This document shows positions 19,110 through 28,345 of a stretch of 28,345 nucleotides of DNA, in pieces (position 1 is the first letter of the stretch; every line of letters begins with the position of its first letter). Source of the stretch: Neocallimastix lanati (nom. inval.) (Eukaryota; Neocallimastigomycota; Neocallimastigomycetes; Neocallimastigales; Neocallimastigaceae); contig JACVTC010000444.1 in assembly GCA_016946835.1 (NCBI GenBank), positions 1 to 28,345 of the forward strand, read 5' to 3'. The translations under genes and the position numbers were made by a program. The notes beneath the pieces were generated by a model. The model saw only the letters and a program-made list of their open reading frames with translations. It was not told the origin of the DNA and ran no database searches.

Positions 19110-20558
19110 TTATTTTGTTTTATTAAAATTAATGATTTCATTATTCAATCTAATTAAACAATTAAACCAATTTTCGATGATATCATTTTTACTACATCCA
19201 ATATTTTTTAATTCGGCTTCCATATTTTTATAATATTCAACTAAAATATTAATGTCATCGACCCTTTCTGATATTCTGCTCTTTTTTCTCCAAATTCCTT
19301 TAATTCTCATATGGTAATCATAGTAAGATTTGGATTCTTCAAATTGTATTGTATATATTAATTTATAAAATGAAGGCTTTTTTACAAATAAATTTTTTAA
19401 ATAACTGTTATAAGATTCTGAAGCATTATTTGTTATGTGGTCTATATTATTGTAATAATTCCAATATTTTATATTATAGATATTTAGAAATGTTTTCTCA
19501 AAATAATCTAAAAAATTCAAAAATTGGGAACAGGTAGATTTATATCTCATGCATGTATTTTTAATTTTATTAAAAATATCAGGTATGTATTCAATATTAA
19601 TAAAACATAAATTAGAAATCGCTTTATAATAAGTATTTAAAATATTATGATCTTTCACTTCCTTGTAACATAATTTATTTTTTTTTGTCATTAATAATCT
19701 TTTATAATGCCAAAAACAATATTTAATATTTATATTGGGAAAAATATTTTCCACTGCATTAGATATTCCTTTTTCAAAATCACAATGAAAAATTTTTTCT
19801 GAGAAATTAATATTTGCATTATATTTAATTATATTTTTTTTTATTTCATTAAATAATATTTCGTAAGTTGTTTGTTCTTTGTTTTTTAATATTGACATGG
19901 AAGTAGTGTAAAAACAATTTAATTCTGTAACATAAGTTCTGGTAATGAATACTTGATAACTATTAGTTGGAGCTATTAAAAATGTACCATCAGCAAATAT
20001 ATGTTTATTCTCCATAAATAATTTTGCTTGGAATGGTGATTGAAAAATTATTATATTAGAATTTTTGAATATCATAAAGTATTCACCTCTTATTGTTTTA
20101 TAATATTCAGATACATTAGGAACTTCATCAAATGTTTTTACATTAGGAAATAATTGTTTGTTTTTATATCTTGTTATTTGGGATTTAATTGTTTTATATT
20201 CAGGGCATATATATCCTATTTCTTGAGAAATTTTATCAAATATACGTTTCGATTTTATATCAGAAGGAATCAAACTTTTTTTTATTTCATTTTTAATTTT
20301 ATGTTTTATTAATGATTTGAATGCATTAATTTCATTACCAGGATGATTATGTGAAGAATCATAATTTAAAACCTCTTTATTATCATTTAAAATAATAAAA
20401 GACTTACATTTATTTAATGTTTTATATTCTGTACATCTATATATTTTTGTATTATCTTTTTTTAATTTTGAAAAATTATATTTAAATTTTCGATCTATAA
20501 TTATTTGCTCTTTTCCTCGATTTGTTTCACTTATATCAATTTTTAGATTTCCCTCCAT
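19110..20558 (-). CDS. MULE transposase with N-terminal FLYWCH-type zinc finger
   Basis: This enzyme would cut and paste the surrounding transposon. The ATG is at 20558 (complement), giving MEGNLKIDI and 482 residues. Residues about 25-75 form a FLYWCH/WRKY-GCM1-like finger with Cys42, Cys51, His70 and His72 (the usual W of YWC is R). The MULE catalytic core follows: Asp190 in FADGTF, Asp260 in FHCDFEKG, then the CFWH motif (Cys281, His284) and a likely Glu381 in NNASESYNSYL. All three acidic residues are present and the frame has no stop, so the protein may be functional. The length is normal for compact fungal or insect FLYWCH-MULE transposases. The gene is opposite in direction to the host retrotransposon and is the only gene in the MULE. 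Confidence 0.9.
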   Translation of the reverse strand: MEGNLKIDISETNRGKEQIIIDRKFKYNFSKLKKDNTKIYRCTEYKTLNKCKSFIILNDNKEVLNYDSSHNHPGNEINAFKSLIKHKIKNEIKKSLIPSDIKSKRIFDKISQEIGYICPEYKTIKSQITRYKNKQLFPNVKTFDEVPNVSEYYKTIRGEYFMIFKNSNIIIFQSPFQAKLFMENKHIFADGTFLIAPTNSYQVFITRTYVTELNCFYTTSMSILKNKEQTTYEILFNEIKKNIIKYNANINFSEKIFHCDFEKGISNAVENIFPNINIKYCFWHYKRLLMTKKNKLCYKEVKDHNILNTYYKAISNLCFINIEYIPDIFNKIKNTCMRYKSTCSQFLNFLDYFEKTFLNIYNIKYWNYYNNIDHITNNASESYNSYLKNLFVKKPSFYKLIYTIQFEESKSYYDYHMRIKGIWRKKSRISERVDDINILVEYYKNMEAELKNIGCSKNDIIENWFNCLIRLNNEIINFNKTK

Positions 20559-20639
20559 CAAAATTTTTAATATAAATATTAATAAATATGAAAATATTTA
20601 TTTTTTATTTTTTATTTAATATGTATTTTCAATTTTTTT

Positions 20640-21190
20640 TAAAAATTACAATTATAAATATAAAAATATTTTATTTTATTTCAAGAAAATTATTAAAAAA
20701 ATATTTATCTTTTTTTTTTTATTTTATTTTTTCATTATAAAATAAAATATTTATTTAATTATTATTTATTTATATAATAAAAAATTACAGTTATAAATAT
20801 AAATAAATATGAAAATATTTTATTTTATTTCAAGAAAATTACTAATAAAATATTTTATTTCAAGAAAATTACTAAAAAAATATTTATCTTTTCTTTTTTT
20901 TATTTTATTTTTTCATTATAAAATAAAATATTTATTTAATTATTATTTATTTATATAATAAAAAATTACAGTTATAAATATAAATAAATATGAAAATATT
21001 TTATTTTATTTCAAGAAAATTACTAATAAAATATTTTATTTCAAGAAAATTACTAAAAAAATATTTATCTTTTCTTTTTTTTATTTTATTTTTTTATTAT
21101 AAAAAAAAATATTTATTTAATTATTATTTATTTATTTATTTATTTATTTATATAATAAAAAATTACAGTTATAAATATAAATAAAAATGA
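20640..21190. repeat. Tandem repeat upstream of the transposase (units about 140-200 bp)
   Basis: AAAAATTACA(G/A)TTATAAATATAAA recurs at about 20642, 20781, 20962 and 21159. Each is followed by TATTTTATTTCAAGAAAATTACT(A)A and a T-rich tract; unit lengths are about 139, 181 and 197 bp. It occupies the 5' side of the minus-strand transposase gene, so it may contain its promoter. An open frame inside it is low-complexity. Confidence 0.8.
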
Positions 21191-21440
21191 AAATATTTTA
21201 TTTTATTTTTTTTTTATTTTATTTTTTTAATCTTTTTTATTTTTTTTATTTTTTTTTTATTTTTAATTTTTTTTATTTTTTTATTTTTTTTATTTTTTTA
21301 TTTTTTTATTTTTTTTATTTTTTTATTTTTTTATATTTTTATTTTTTATTATCAAATATATATTAAATTATGAAATTATTATAAAATAAAATATTTATTT
21401 AATTATTATTTAATTATTTATTTATATAAAAAATTTTATA
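21191..21440. repeat. T-rich low-complexity tract, (T)nA
   Basis: Irregular TTTTTTA and TTTTTTTA repeats lie between the tandem repeat and the right end of the MULE; no other feature is seen. Confidence 0.7.
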
Positions 21441-21510
21441 TATAATACGCCATCTCAAAAAGCATGTGGCTTATATCTATTCACGTGCGGTTCCGAAACG
21501 CGCTCTCCCC

Positions 21511-21519
21511 TAAACAAAA
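21511..21519 (+). repeat. Right target-site duplication of the MULE
   Basis: TAAACAAAA is identical to the copy at 15740-15748 and directly abuts the right inverted repeat. Confidence 0.92.
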
Positions 21520-24500
21520 ATATGTCACGTGATGTAGTTGTACCCAAGAAGAGAAGGAACCTTAAAGAAAGTGCACTTCCTATCAGCACAAAGGCCACTC
21601 AATTGTTAGCACAACAAGAAAATCACGATATCGGAACATATAAACACAATAATTACCGTGGTGACAATACTACTAAAAATAATAACACTGAAAGACTTGA
21701 CATTCTAGACACGTCAATAATCAGTGGGAAAAACATTACTAGTGCCAAAAAGAAGAATAAAGAAATTAGAAATAAAAGAAGACTTGGACCTGATGAAGTA
21801 AATAAATCTTCAACAACTTTAGAAGACCCTCCAGACATTGAAATTGATGGCAACAAAACAAAAAGTAATTATTACGACTTCCTTAGAACCATCCTAATGT
21901 TAGACAATAGGAAAGAATACGACCTATTTGATGCCCTTAATAATACTAACGCGGGAATCACGTTCGCTCAGTTATTCGCAGTAAGTCCACTCCTTTGACG
22001 GCTATGTATCAAAGGTCTTAAATTAAATCCTAATGATATAAGGAAAATCAATTCTGTTCACCATGTGAATATAAATGAAAACGATAGTGATTTCCTTATT
22101 AATATCTTTAAGAATATAAATTCAGAACCTTCCGATGATTCAAAGGCTCATCAATACCCTGTTGAAAACCCCAAAGACAATATTAAAAGAATTAATGTAC
22201 TTGGTAAAGCTGGCATTGCTTCCGTTATTGGTTCAGTTGACAAAAATATGGTTAAAGTCCTTGTCGATACGGGTTCTGAAGCTAATGTTATAACTACTTC
22301 CTTCTTTAAAATTATTGCAAAGAACCATAAAGTCCTTAAACTAGAAAGAAATTATTTCAAGGTTGCCGGAAAACAGATTATTTCCTCAGATCAGGTCGTC
22401 CATCTATGTTTAAAATTTGAAAATTTAGATATTAATGTTCCTTTCTACATTTTAGATGATGATGACACTTCTTACGATATTATTATTGGTCGCCAAGTTC
22501 ATAAGGATTATCGTTTATATATTGATCCTGACGACGATGCCTTATACAAAAAAACTGATTCTGGACCAGTTCTTGTTGCCCATCCTACGGATATTACTAT
22601 TCCTGGAAACAGATTATACAGAATCTCTATATGTAATAGTACTAATGAACTACTTACTCTTTCAAAACGTTCAGATAATGATATTGAACTTAAAAATATT
22701 GATAACAAAAAATTAAATAATTTAATTAATGAATATAAAGATGTTTTAATCAATTCTATTGATGATGTTTCTGTCGCTAAAGCTGAACCACACTCCATTG
22801 AACTAACAAACAATAAACCAATTAAAATGAGACCTTATAAAACCTCTTTAGAACAATCTAATGCTCTCAAAGAAGAAATTATAAAACTGTTGAAGCATGG
22901 ATTAATTGAACCGTCACACTCACCATGGTCTTTTCCCGTTATTCTCGTAAGAAAGAAAAATGGTAAATGGCGTATGTGTGTAGATTACAGAAGGTTAAAT
23001 CAAATCACTATCAAAGACGCATATGCATTACCCTTTATTGATGAACTATTAGAATCAGTATTCGGTGCTAAATATTTTTCTGCTATTGATCTCTTCTCTG
23101 GTTTTCATCAAATTCCAATGAATCCTAGGGATATTGAAAAAACTGCCTTTACAACCAAATACGGTAACTTCAATTTTAAAGTTATGCCATTCGGATTAAC
23201 CAACGCTCCTGCAACATTTCAAAGAGAAATGAATCGAATTCTTATGCCTCTCATTGGTGTCTGCTTGTTTGTTTACATGGACGATATTCTTGTATATTCT
23301 CCCACGTTGGAACAACACTTAAAGGATTTAGAAAAACTTTTTAAAATCCTTCGTGACAATAAATTTTCTATCAATATTGATAAATGTTCTTTTTGTAAGC
23401 ATTCTGTTGAAGTTTTAGGTCATATGCTTACTGGTGAAGGTATTAAACCTGTTCCTTCAAAAGTTTTAGCCATCATGTCCTGGGACATACCTAAAGATGT
23501 TTCTCAGCTTCGTTCTTTCCTCGGACTTATTAGTTATTATCGTAAGTTTATTCCTAACTTCGCTGGTTTCTCTAATTGTTTATATAAACTTACAAGTCCC
23601 AAAGTTCCTTTTGTATGGACTAATATTCATTCTGAAGCTTTCGAAAATCTTAAAAAGGCAATTTGTTCCAATTCTGTGCTTAAATATCCTGACCCAAACC
23701 GTCCACTTATTATTCGTACAGACGCGTCCTCGTATGCAGTCGGTGCTGTTCTTTTACAAATTCAAGACTCGTCCAAGTTAGAATTTCCAATTTATTGTGT
23801 TAGTCGTTGTCTCAAAAATGCTGAAACTAGATACTCAGTTACGGAAAAAGAAGGTATTGCCGTTATTTTCGCTTTAAAAAAATTTCGTTCTTATATCTCT
23901 GCTTCTCCCTTTCCTGTAAAACTTTTTACTGATCATAAACCTCTTGTAGGTTTCTTTTATAACAGTATTCCTAATAAAGATCGTCATTTTAGATGGATTG
24001 CCATTTTTAACGAATTTCGAGTTGACCTTATTTATGATAAGGGTAAGAATAACGTTTTCGCTGATGCTCTTTCTCGTATTCCCTCTTCACAACATTTGAA
24101 AATTAATACCATTCACTCTATTCTTAGTAATGATGAAAGTAATGACGTTTCCTCATTTGCTCCTCCTAAAATATTAGAATATGTTAAAAAGAATTACTCA
24201 TTTTATGATGGTTCTCTTGTTTTTCATGACAAATCTGGGAAACTCCTTAAAGTTATTGAAGATGAGGATGTTAAATCTTCTCTAATCCGTAAAGCTCATC
24301 TTGTAGGCCATGAAGGTGTAGAAAAAACACTTTCTAGGTTGAAAGAAGCTTATTACTGGCCTGGTATGTATAAAGATATTGATAAATGTGTTAAATCATG
24401 CTTACGTTGTCAATGCTACCGTCCAAAACCGATTACTAAAAATCTTTCAAATATTCCCACTCCAGTCGAAAGACCATTTGTTAGAGTTGGCCTTGACATA

Positions 24501-25313
24501 GTTGGTCCTCTCCCTATTACAAATAAAGGAAACCAATATTTAATTGTACTCGTAGACTATACAACAAAATGGGTTGAGGCTATGCCACTAAAAAATATTG
24601 AAAGTCAAGACGTAATATATTTTTTAAAGGATGTCTTTGCAAGACACGGTGTTCCAGAAATAATTGTAACTGATAATGGTCCGCAGTTTTCATCTGATAT
24701 TACAAAAACAATGATAGACTTATATGGTTCATGGGTACAATTTGTAGCTCCACATCATCCTGAAGCTAATGGACAGGTAGAAAATAGAAACAGAGAAATA
24801 ATTAAAATACTAAGACACCTTTGTTTCAATCAAGAAAATTGGGATGATTATATTCCTGCTTCTTTATGGGCTCTTCGTACTACAAGATCTAGTGTTACTG
24901 GATTCAGTAGTTTCGAACTTCTTTATGGAAGGAAAGATTTATGGCCTCTTAGTGTAGTAATTTCCGATATCAGCAAAGCTAAAAACGAAACTAATGAAGA
25001 ATACAATTTAAGAAGATTCATTTTACATCAAAAATGGGTTAAAGAAGCTATGGAAAATATTAGAAAAAGCTCATGCCTACTGGTCACAAGAAGTAAAGCA
25101 AGAGATAATATGAATCATAAATATAAGCCAGGAGATTTAGTGCTTGTTCGCTACATAGGAAGAAAAAAATTAGATCCATTTTTCTTAGGACCATATAAAG
25201 TTTTAAAAGCATCAAAATATAATACCTTAGTTCTAGAAACAATTGACACACATAAAATTTTAGAACGTAACATACATATAAAAAATGTCAAACCGTACTT
25301 AGTATCAATATAA
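21520..25313 (+). pseudogene. pol: Element C pol, main part: protease, RT, RNase H, integrase (one nonsense codon)
   Basis: This is the continuation of the pol frame after the MULE, open except for one TGA at 21996-21998. That codon aligns with an Arg in element B (PKIRSQ), so a CGA to TGA change is likely. After the stop, 22065-25313 is a clean 1082-codon stretch. It has protease VLVDTGSEANVI (Asp codon 22266-22268), RT WRMCVDYRRLN, AIDLFSGFHQ and YMDD (23274-23285), and RNase H IIRTDASSYAVGA, TDHKPL, FADALSR. Integrase has HLVGH and CLRC zinc ligands and the full triad: Asp in GLDIVGPL (24495), Asp in TDNGPQF (24672), Glu in NGQVENR (24780). A GPY/F-like end (PFFLGPYKV) follows. All catalytic residues are canonical, unlike element B. 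The frame is separated from its start and gag by 5.8 kb of MULE. Confidence 0.94.
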
Positions 25314-25380
25314 AAAAAAAAATAATAATAAAAAAAAATAAATTTTAAATTGAAATTACTTTTGAGATCAGTTTATTTTT

Positions 25381-25420
<40 letters not shown>

Positions 25421-25705
25421 ATAATATCCAATATTATCAGAAACTTATATTTTTATTTGAAAATTTCAGTAATATTATTATAAATTAAAAATATCCTTAT
25501 TAATATCAATTATTCATCAATAATACATTTATATGAAAACAAGACAAAACAAAACAGAAAAAAAAAAAAAAAAAAAAATTTATTATTAAAATTATTTCAT
25601 TTATTTTTTTTAATTTTTTTTTTATTATATATTTATAAAAAAAAAAAAATTTTTTTATTATTAAAATTATTTCATTTATTTTTTAATTTTTTTTTTTACT
25701 ATATT

Positions 25706-25747
<42 letters not shown>

Positions 25748-25808
25748 TTAAATTTTAACAACCTTAAATTTATATTTTTTCTTATTATTATTATTTATTA
25801 TTCTTTTC
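25314..25808. other. Element C 3' untranslated region with A-runs
   Basis: There is no gene. It has A-runs of about 34 (25385-25418), 21 (25558-25578) and 30 or more bases (about 25710-25743). A unit of roughly 90 bp containing TTATTATTAAAATTATTTCATTTATTT is present twice (from about 25578 and about 25660), each ending in an A-run. Confidence 0.7.
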
Positions 25809-25840
25809 AGATATAAGTTATATCTTATGGGAGGAAAACT
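25809..25840 (+). promoter_or_regulatory. Element C polypurine tract with perfect hairpin upstream
   Basis: AGATATAA (25809-25816) and TTATATCT (25818-25825) flank a single central G, the same layout as in element D. The tract GGGAGGAAAA (25829-25838) follows and the 3' LTR starts at 25841. Confidence 0.75.
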
Positions 25841-26465
25841 TGATAAATAATATAATATATATTAAGAAATAGTAAAAGATTTTATAATATTTTAAATATT
25901 AAAATAATTAAATAGTAATAACTTAATAATAATCTTGTTCATAATATTAAATAATTATAATAATTTTTTTTATTATAATAATATTATTTAATAATAATAT
26001 TTATATACATTTGATTGGAAAATAGTTACACCAACTATATAATAATATAAATATAAATTTTTTATATGGAATAATTAGTTCTTTAGAAATTAATTTATAA
26101 AATAATTATGAAATTTATTAAGAGAATTTATTTAGAAAAATAATGAATTATAACAATTAAAAATATTTCTCAACGTTGTATAATCAACTATAAAAATATT
26201 AAATAAAATTATTATTATACAAATATATAAAGTTATAAACTATATTATTTATATTATAGTATTTAACTATTTTAATTATTTATAAAAGAATTATAATATT
26301 TAATATATAGATTAAATATTATATAAATTTTTAATAAAACATTTTTTTTAAAATAATTAAGTAAATTTAAATATTAAATATCGGTAAAACTTGTTAAAAT
26401 AAAACAAGGTAAAACGATATAAAATAAGTTTAAGAAATAAAATAAATAATACCTTAAACTTATTA
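25841..26465 (+). repeat. LTR C2: 3' LTR of element C (625 bp)
   Basis: It matches LTR C1 across its length but is 9 bp shorter. Every indel is a loss from an A/T run in this copy. It ends CTTATTA, followed by ACTG and LTR A2. Confidence 0.92.
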
Positions 26466-26469
26466 ACTG

Positions 26470-27458
26470 TGGTAAAGAATGAATTAATAACCTTTATTTT
26501 ATTATTAATAATTCTTACTAAATTGTACTTTCCTATATTCTTCATAACCTAAACCTCATTGTAAATTTAATTTATTTTGATATAAATTAATTTTAACTTG
26601 TAAATAATGTAAATAAATTTTAATTAATTACTTTATTATATTATTAATATATGTATATTAAAATACAATTGTAAATATTAAAATTATACTTTTAAGATAC
26701 TAAATTATTAAAACTATTAATTAAATATTATTATAAAATTATTATAAAATTATTAAATTATTAATTAAATATTATTCTAAAAATTATTATAAATTATTAA
26801 TATTATAAAATTATTAAAATTATTAAATATTATTATAAAAATTTATATATTATAACTATTAAATATTATTATAAAATTATTAAGATTATTAATTAAATTT
26901 ATTATTAAAAATTATTATTAAAAATTTTTACTTATTATAAAAATTATTATTATCAAATTTATTAATTAAATATTATAAAATTTTATTTTATTTGAAAATA
27001 ATTACAAGTATTATTTAAAATAATTAAAGATTATTAAATTTATTATATTAATCTTTAAAAACAATTTATTTAACTTAAAAATATCACGGAAAATAGTAAA
27101 AACTATTTTCTATATATTTATTTATAATTATTTTTAATTAAATTATATTTGAATATTATATTATTATATTTATAAAATTAAACAAAATGAATTATTGATA
27201 TAAAATTAATTCAATAATTCTATAAAATTACTTAAATTATAAACAATTAATATACTTTAAATTTATAAAAAAATATAATATTGTAACAATTTCTTAAAAA
27301 TTAAATATGTGTACTTTAAATAAAAAAAAATTTATATTAATAAAAAAAATAAATAACTTTTAATAAAGAATTATTTTTTTTATTAAAATCAAAGCAGGGT
27401 AATACCCGTCCCCCCCTGCTTGATTTTAAATATCTAAGTGTCAACCCCGAGTCTACCA
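26470..27458 (+). repeat. LTR A2: 5' LTR of a second family A element (989 bp)
   Basis: It matches LTR A1 over its length and has the same ends (TGGTAAAGAATG and GAGTCTACCA), with many one-base losses and a few substitutions. The long hairpin is at 27383-27430. A primer binding site follows, so it is a 5' LTR and not the partner of the element at the left edge. Confidence 0.9.
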
Positions 27459-27462
27459 AAAT

Positions 27463-27480
27463 TGGTGGAGATATCGGGGA
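27463..27480 (+). promoter_or_regulatory. Primer binding site after LTR A2
   Basis: TGGTGGAGATATCGGGGA is identical to the sites of elements B and D. It is followed at once by a GAA-type repeat rather than the AT-rich leader of B. Confidence 0.87.
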
Positions 27481-27521
27481 AGAAGAAGAAGAGAAGAAGA
27501 AGAAGAAGAAGAAGAAGAAAG

Positions 27522-27553
<32 letters not shown>

Positions 27554-27925
27554 GAAGAAGAAGAAAGAAGAAGTAGACCAAGTGGAAGAAGACCAAGAAA
27601 AGAAGACCAAGAAGAAAACCAAGAAGAAAACCAAGAAGAAAACCAAGAAGAAGACCAAGAAGAAAACCAAGAAGAAAACCAAGAAGAAGACCAAGAAGAA
27701 AACCAAGAAGAAAACCAAGAAGAAGACCAAGAAGAAGACAAGAAGAAAACCAAGAAGAAAACCAAGAAGAAAACCAAGAAGAAGACAAGAAGAAGACCAA
27801 GAAGAAGACCAAGAGAAGACCAAGAAGAAGACCAAGAAGAAGACCAAGAAGAAGACCAAGAAGAAGACCAAGAAGAAGAGACCAAGAGGAGAAGACCAAG
27901 AAGGAGAAGACCAAGAAGGAAATTG
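27481..27925. repeat. Purine-rich (GAA)n and ACCAAGAAGAA(A/G) array
   Basis: 27481-27575 is mainly GAA/AAG triplets. From about 27576 a 12-bp unit ACCAAGAAGAA(A/G) is repeated more than 20 times with small variants. All resulting open frames (Lys/Thr/Arg/Glu repeats on the plus strand, Phe/Leu/Ser on the minus) are repeat artefacts. The plus-strand frame has no ATG. Such long purine strands can form triplex DNA and are prone to expansion. Confidence 0.9.
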
Positions 27926-28033
27926 GAACCACTAGGACTTATTTTTTTTTGGAATTATGAGAATAATTTTTTTTTAAATTAAATTTAATAGAATTAAATT
28001 AAATTAAATTAAAAACAAAAACAAAAACAAAAA

Positions 28034-28074
<41 letters not shown>

Positions 28075-28185
28075 CACACTTTTACAATCATCATCATCAA
28101 ATTTTTTTTATTGTTATCGGTTTTTGTGTTGTTGTTGTGGTTGGTGTTGTTGTTGTGATTGTTGTTGTTGTGGTAGTAATAAAAA
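27926..28185. repeat. Low-complexity run: AT-rich, (AAAAAC)n, A36, (TTG)n
   Basis: It includes AAATT repeats (about 27995-28012), AAAAAC repeats (28012-28034), 36 A at 28035-28070, a CATCAT tract and then GTTGTTG repeats (about 28124-28172). No gene is seen. Confidence 0.85.
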
Positions 28186-28189
28186 TTAA

Positions 28190-28345
28190 CATCAGTTTTA
28201 TTTGGTCTTCGCGTGCTCCAAATAAAACTATATACTGAGTTTACTGCGTACTAAGCAGTTATAGATAATTCTATAATTGCGAGGGTTTAATCAGGTGTTT
28301 GGAGAGGGGCCGGTTACGAACTAATCGAACCCCGATTAGATATAG
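28190..28345. other. Hairpin-rich, GC-richer block at the right edge
   Basis: There are four hairpins: AGTTTTATTTGG/CCAAATAAAACT (28194-28205, 28218-28229, 12 bp), ACTGC/GCAGT (28243-28259), TATAG/CTATA (28260-28275) and CTAATCG/CGATTAG (28321-28339). By position it may be the structured leader of the A2 element, like 7743-7908 in element B, with gag beyond the window. I found no tRNA or rRNA in it. Confidence 0.5.

Larger units (their letters stand above)
15749..21510 (-). mobile_element. MULE DNA transposon with FLYWCH-type transposase (5762 bp)
   Basis: The ends are short inverted repeats: left GGGGGTGGTGCGTTTCGGAA and right (complement) GGGGAGAGCGCGTTTCGGAA, 16 of 20 identical with the inner 11 perfect. 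A 9-bp duplication TAAACAAAA flanks it. One transposase gene lies on the minus strand near the right end. About 2 kb on the left is (TTTTA)n and minisatellite. The motif TTTCGGAATGTGGCTT occurs at 15761-15776 and again at 15801-15816, and ATGTGGCTTATAT recurs near the right end, perhaps as transposase-binding repeats. The element sits inside element C pol. Confidence 0.93.
13786..26465 (+). mobile_element. Element C: full-length Ty3/gypsy retrotransposon interrupted by a MULE
   Basis: LTRs at 13786-14419 (634 bp) and 25841-26465 (625 bp) bound gag, a frameshift signal and pol. Without the MULE at 15749-21510 the element would be about 6.9 kb. Left flank GCTG and right flank ACTG differ by one base. 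The LTRs differ at about eight small indels, all shortening the right copy, and one substitution. Pol carries an in-frame TGA and the transposon insertion, so the element is dead as it stands. Primer site and polypurine tract differ from those of A, B and D, so it is a separate lineage. Confidence 0.92.

Noticed and set aside
21996-21998. TGA in element C pol as a recoded codon
   Set aside because: No downstream structure was recognised and TGA ends other frames here. A C-to-T mutation in an element already broken by a MULE is more likely.
22508-22813. Antisense and out-of-frame open frames within gag and pol
   Set aside because: They overlap strongly supported coding domains and show no independent domain.
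27337-27935. Several overlapping open frames on both strands (Ser/Phe/Leu-rich and Lys/Thr-rich)
   Set aside because: They are frame artefacts of the purine-rich repeat; the plus-strand one begins at GTG with no ATG.
28190-28345. tRNA or rRNA fragment at the right edge
   Set aside because: A GGTTCGATTA-like T-loop word occurs on the minus strand and a few rRNA-like words on the plus strand, but no cloverleaf or continuous rRNA match can be made.

Overview
The window is very AT-rich eukaryotic DNA made almost entirely of transposable elements; no ordinary host gene was recognised. The long A/T runs, (TTTTA)n arrays, Ty3/gypsy (Metaviridae) polyproteins and a FLYWCH/MULE transposase fit an AT-rich early-diverging fungus such as an arbuscular mycorrhizal or anaerobic gut fungus. 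That assignment is a low-confidence impression from style, not a match.

Layout, left to right. (1) Element A, cut by the left edge: the 3' part of pol (RT end, RNase H, integrase; one frameshift), then its 3' LTR (1988-3001). (2) Element D (3006-5975): a complete LTR element with apparently identical 527-bp LTRs, no functional gene, four covarying stem-loops in its leader and relics of a coiled-coil coding sequence. (3) A lone B-family LTR (5980-6767). (4) Element B (6772-13781): full length, 786-bp LTRs with one difference seen, gag plus a 1333-codon pol frame. (5) Element C (13786-26465): a second full-length Ty3/gypsy element whose pol is split by a 5.76-kb MULE DNA transposon (15749-21510) with a 9-bp target duplication. 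(6) A second A-family LTR with a primer binding site (26470-27480), followed by GAA-type repeats, poly-A, TTG repeats and a hairpin-rich block running to the right edge.

How it works together. A, B and D share an 18-nt primer binding site, and A, B and D share nearly the same polypurine tract, so gene-less D is probably mobilised by A/B proteins. In both B and C, gag ends in a UUUAAA(C/U) slippery heptamer followed by an H-type pseudoknot. Stems and loops differ in sequence between the two but keep the same geometry, which strongly suggests programmed -1 frameshifting from gag to pol.

The most unusual feature is the arrangement. The elements are joined LTR end to LTR start through exactly 4 bp at every junction (TGTG, TGTG, GCTG, GCTG, ACTG). 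D and B each have matching 4-bp flanks, as expected of target duplications. LTR divergence suggests ages of C > B > D, so successive insertions seem to have hit the same LTR edge.
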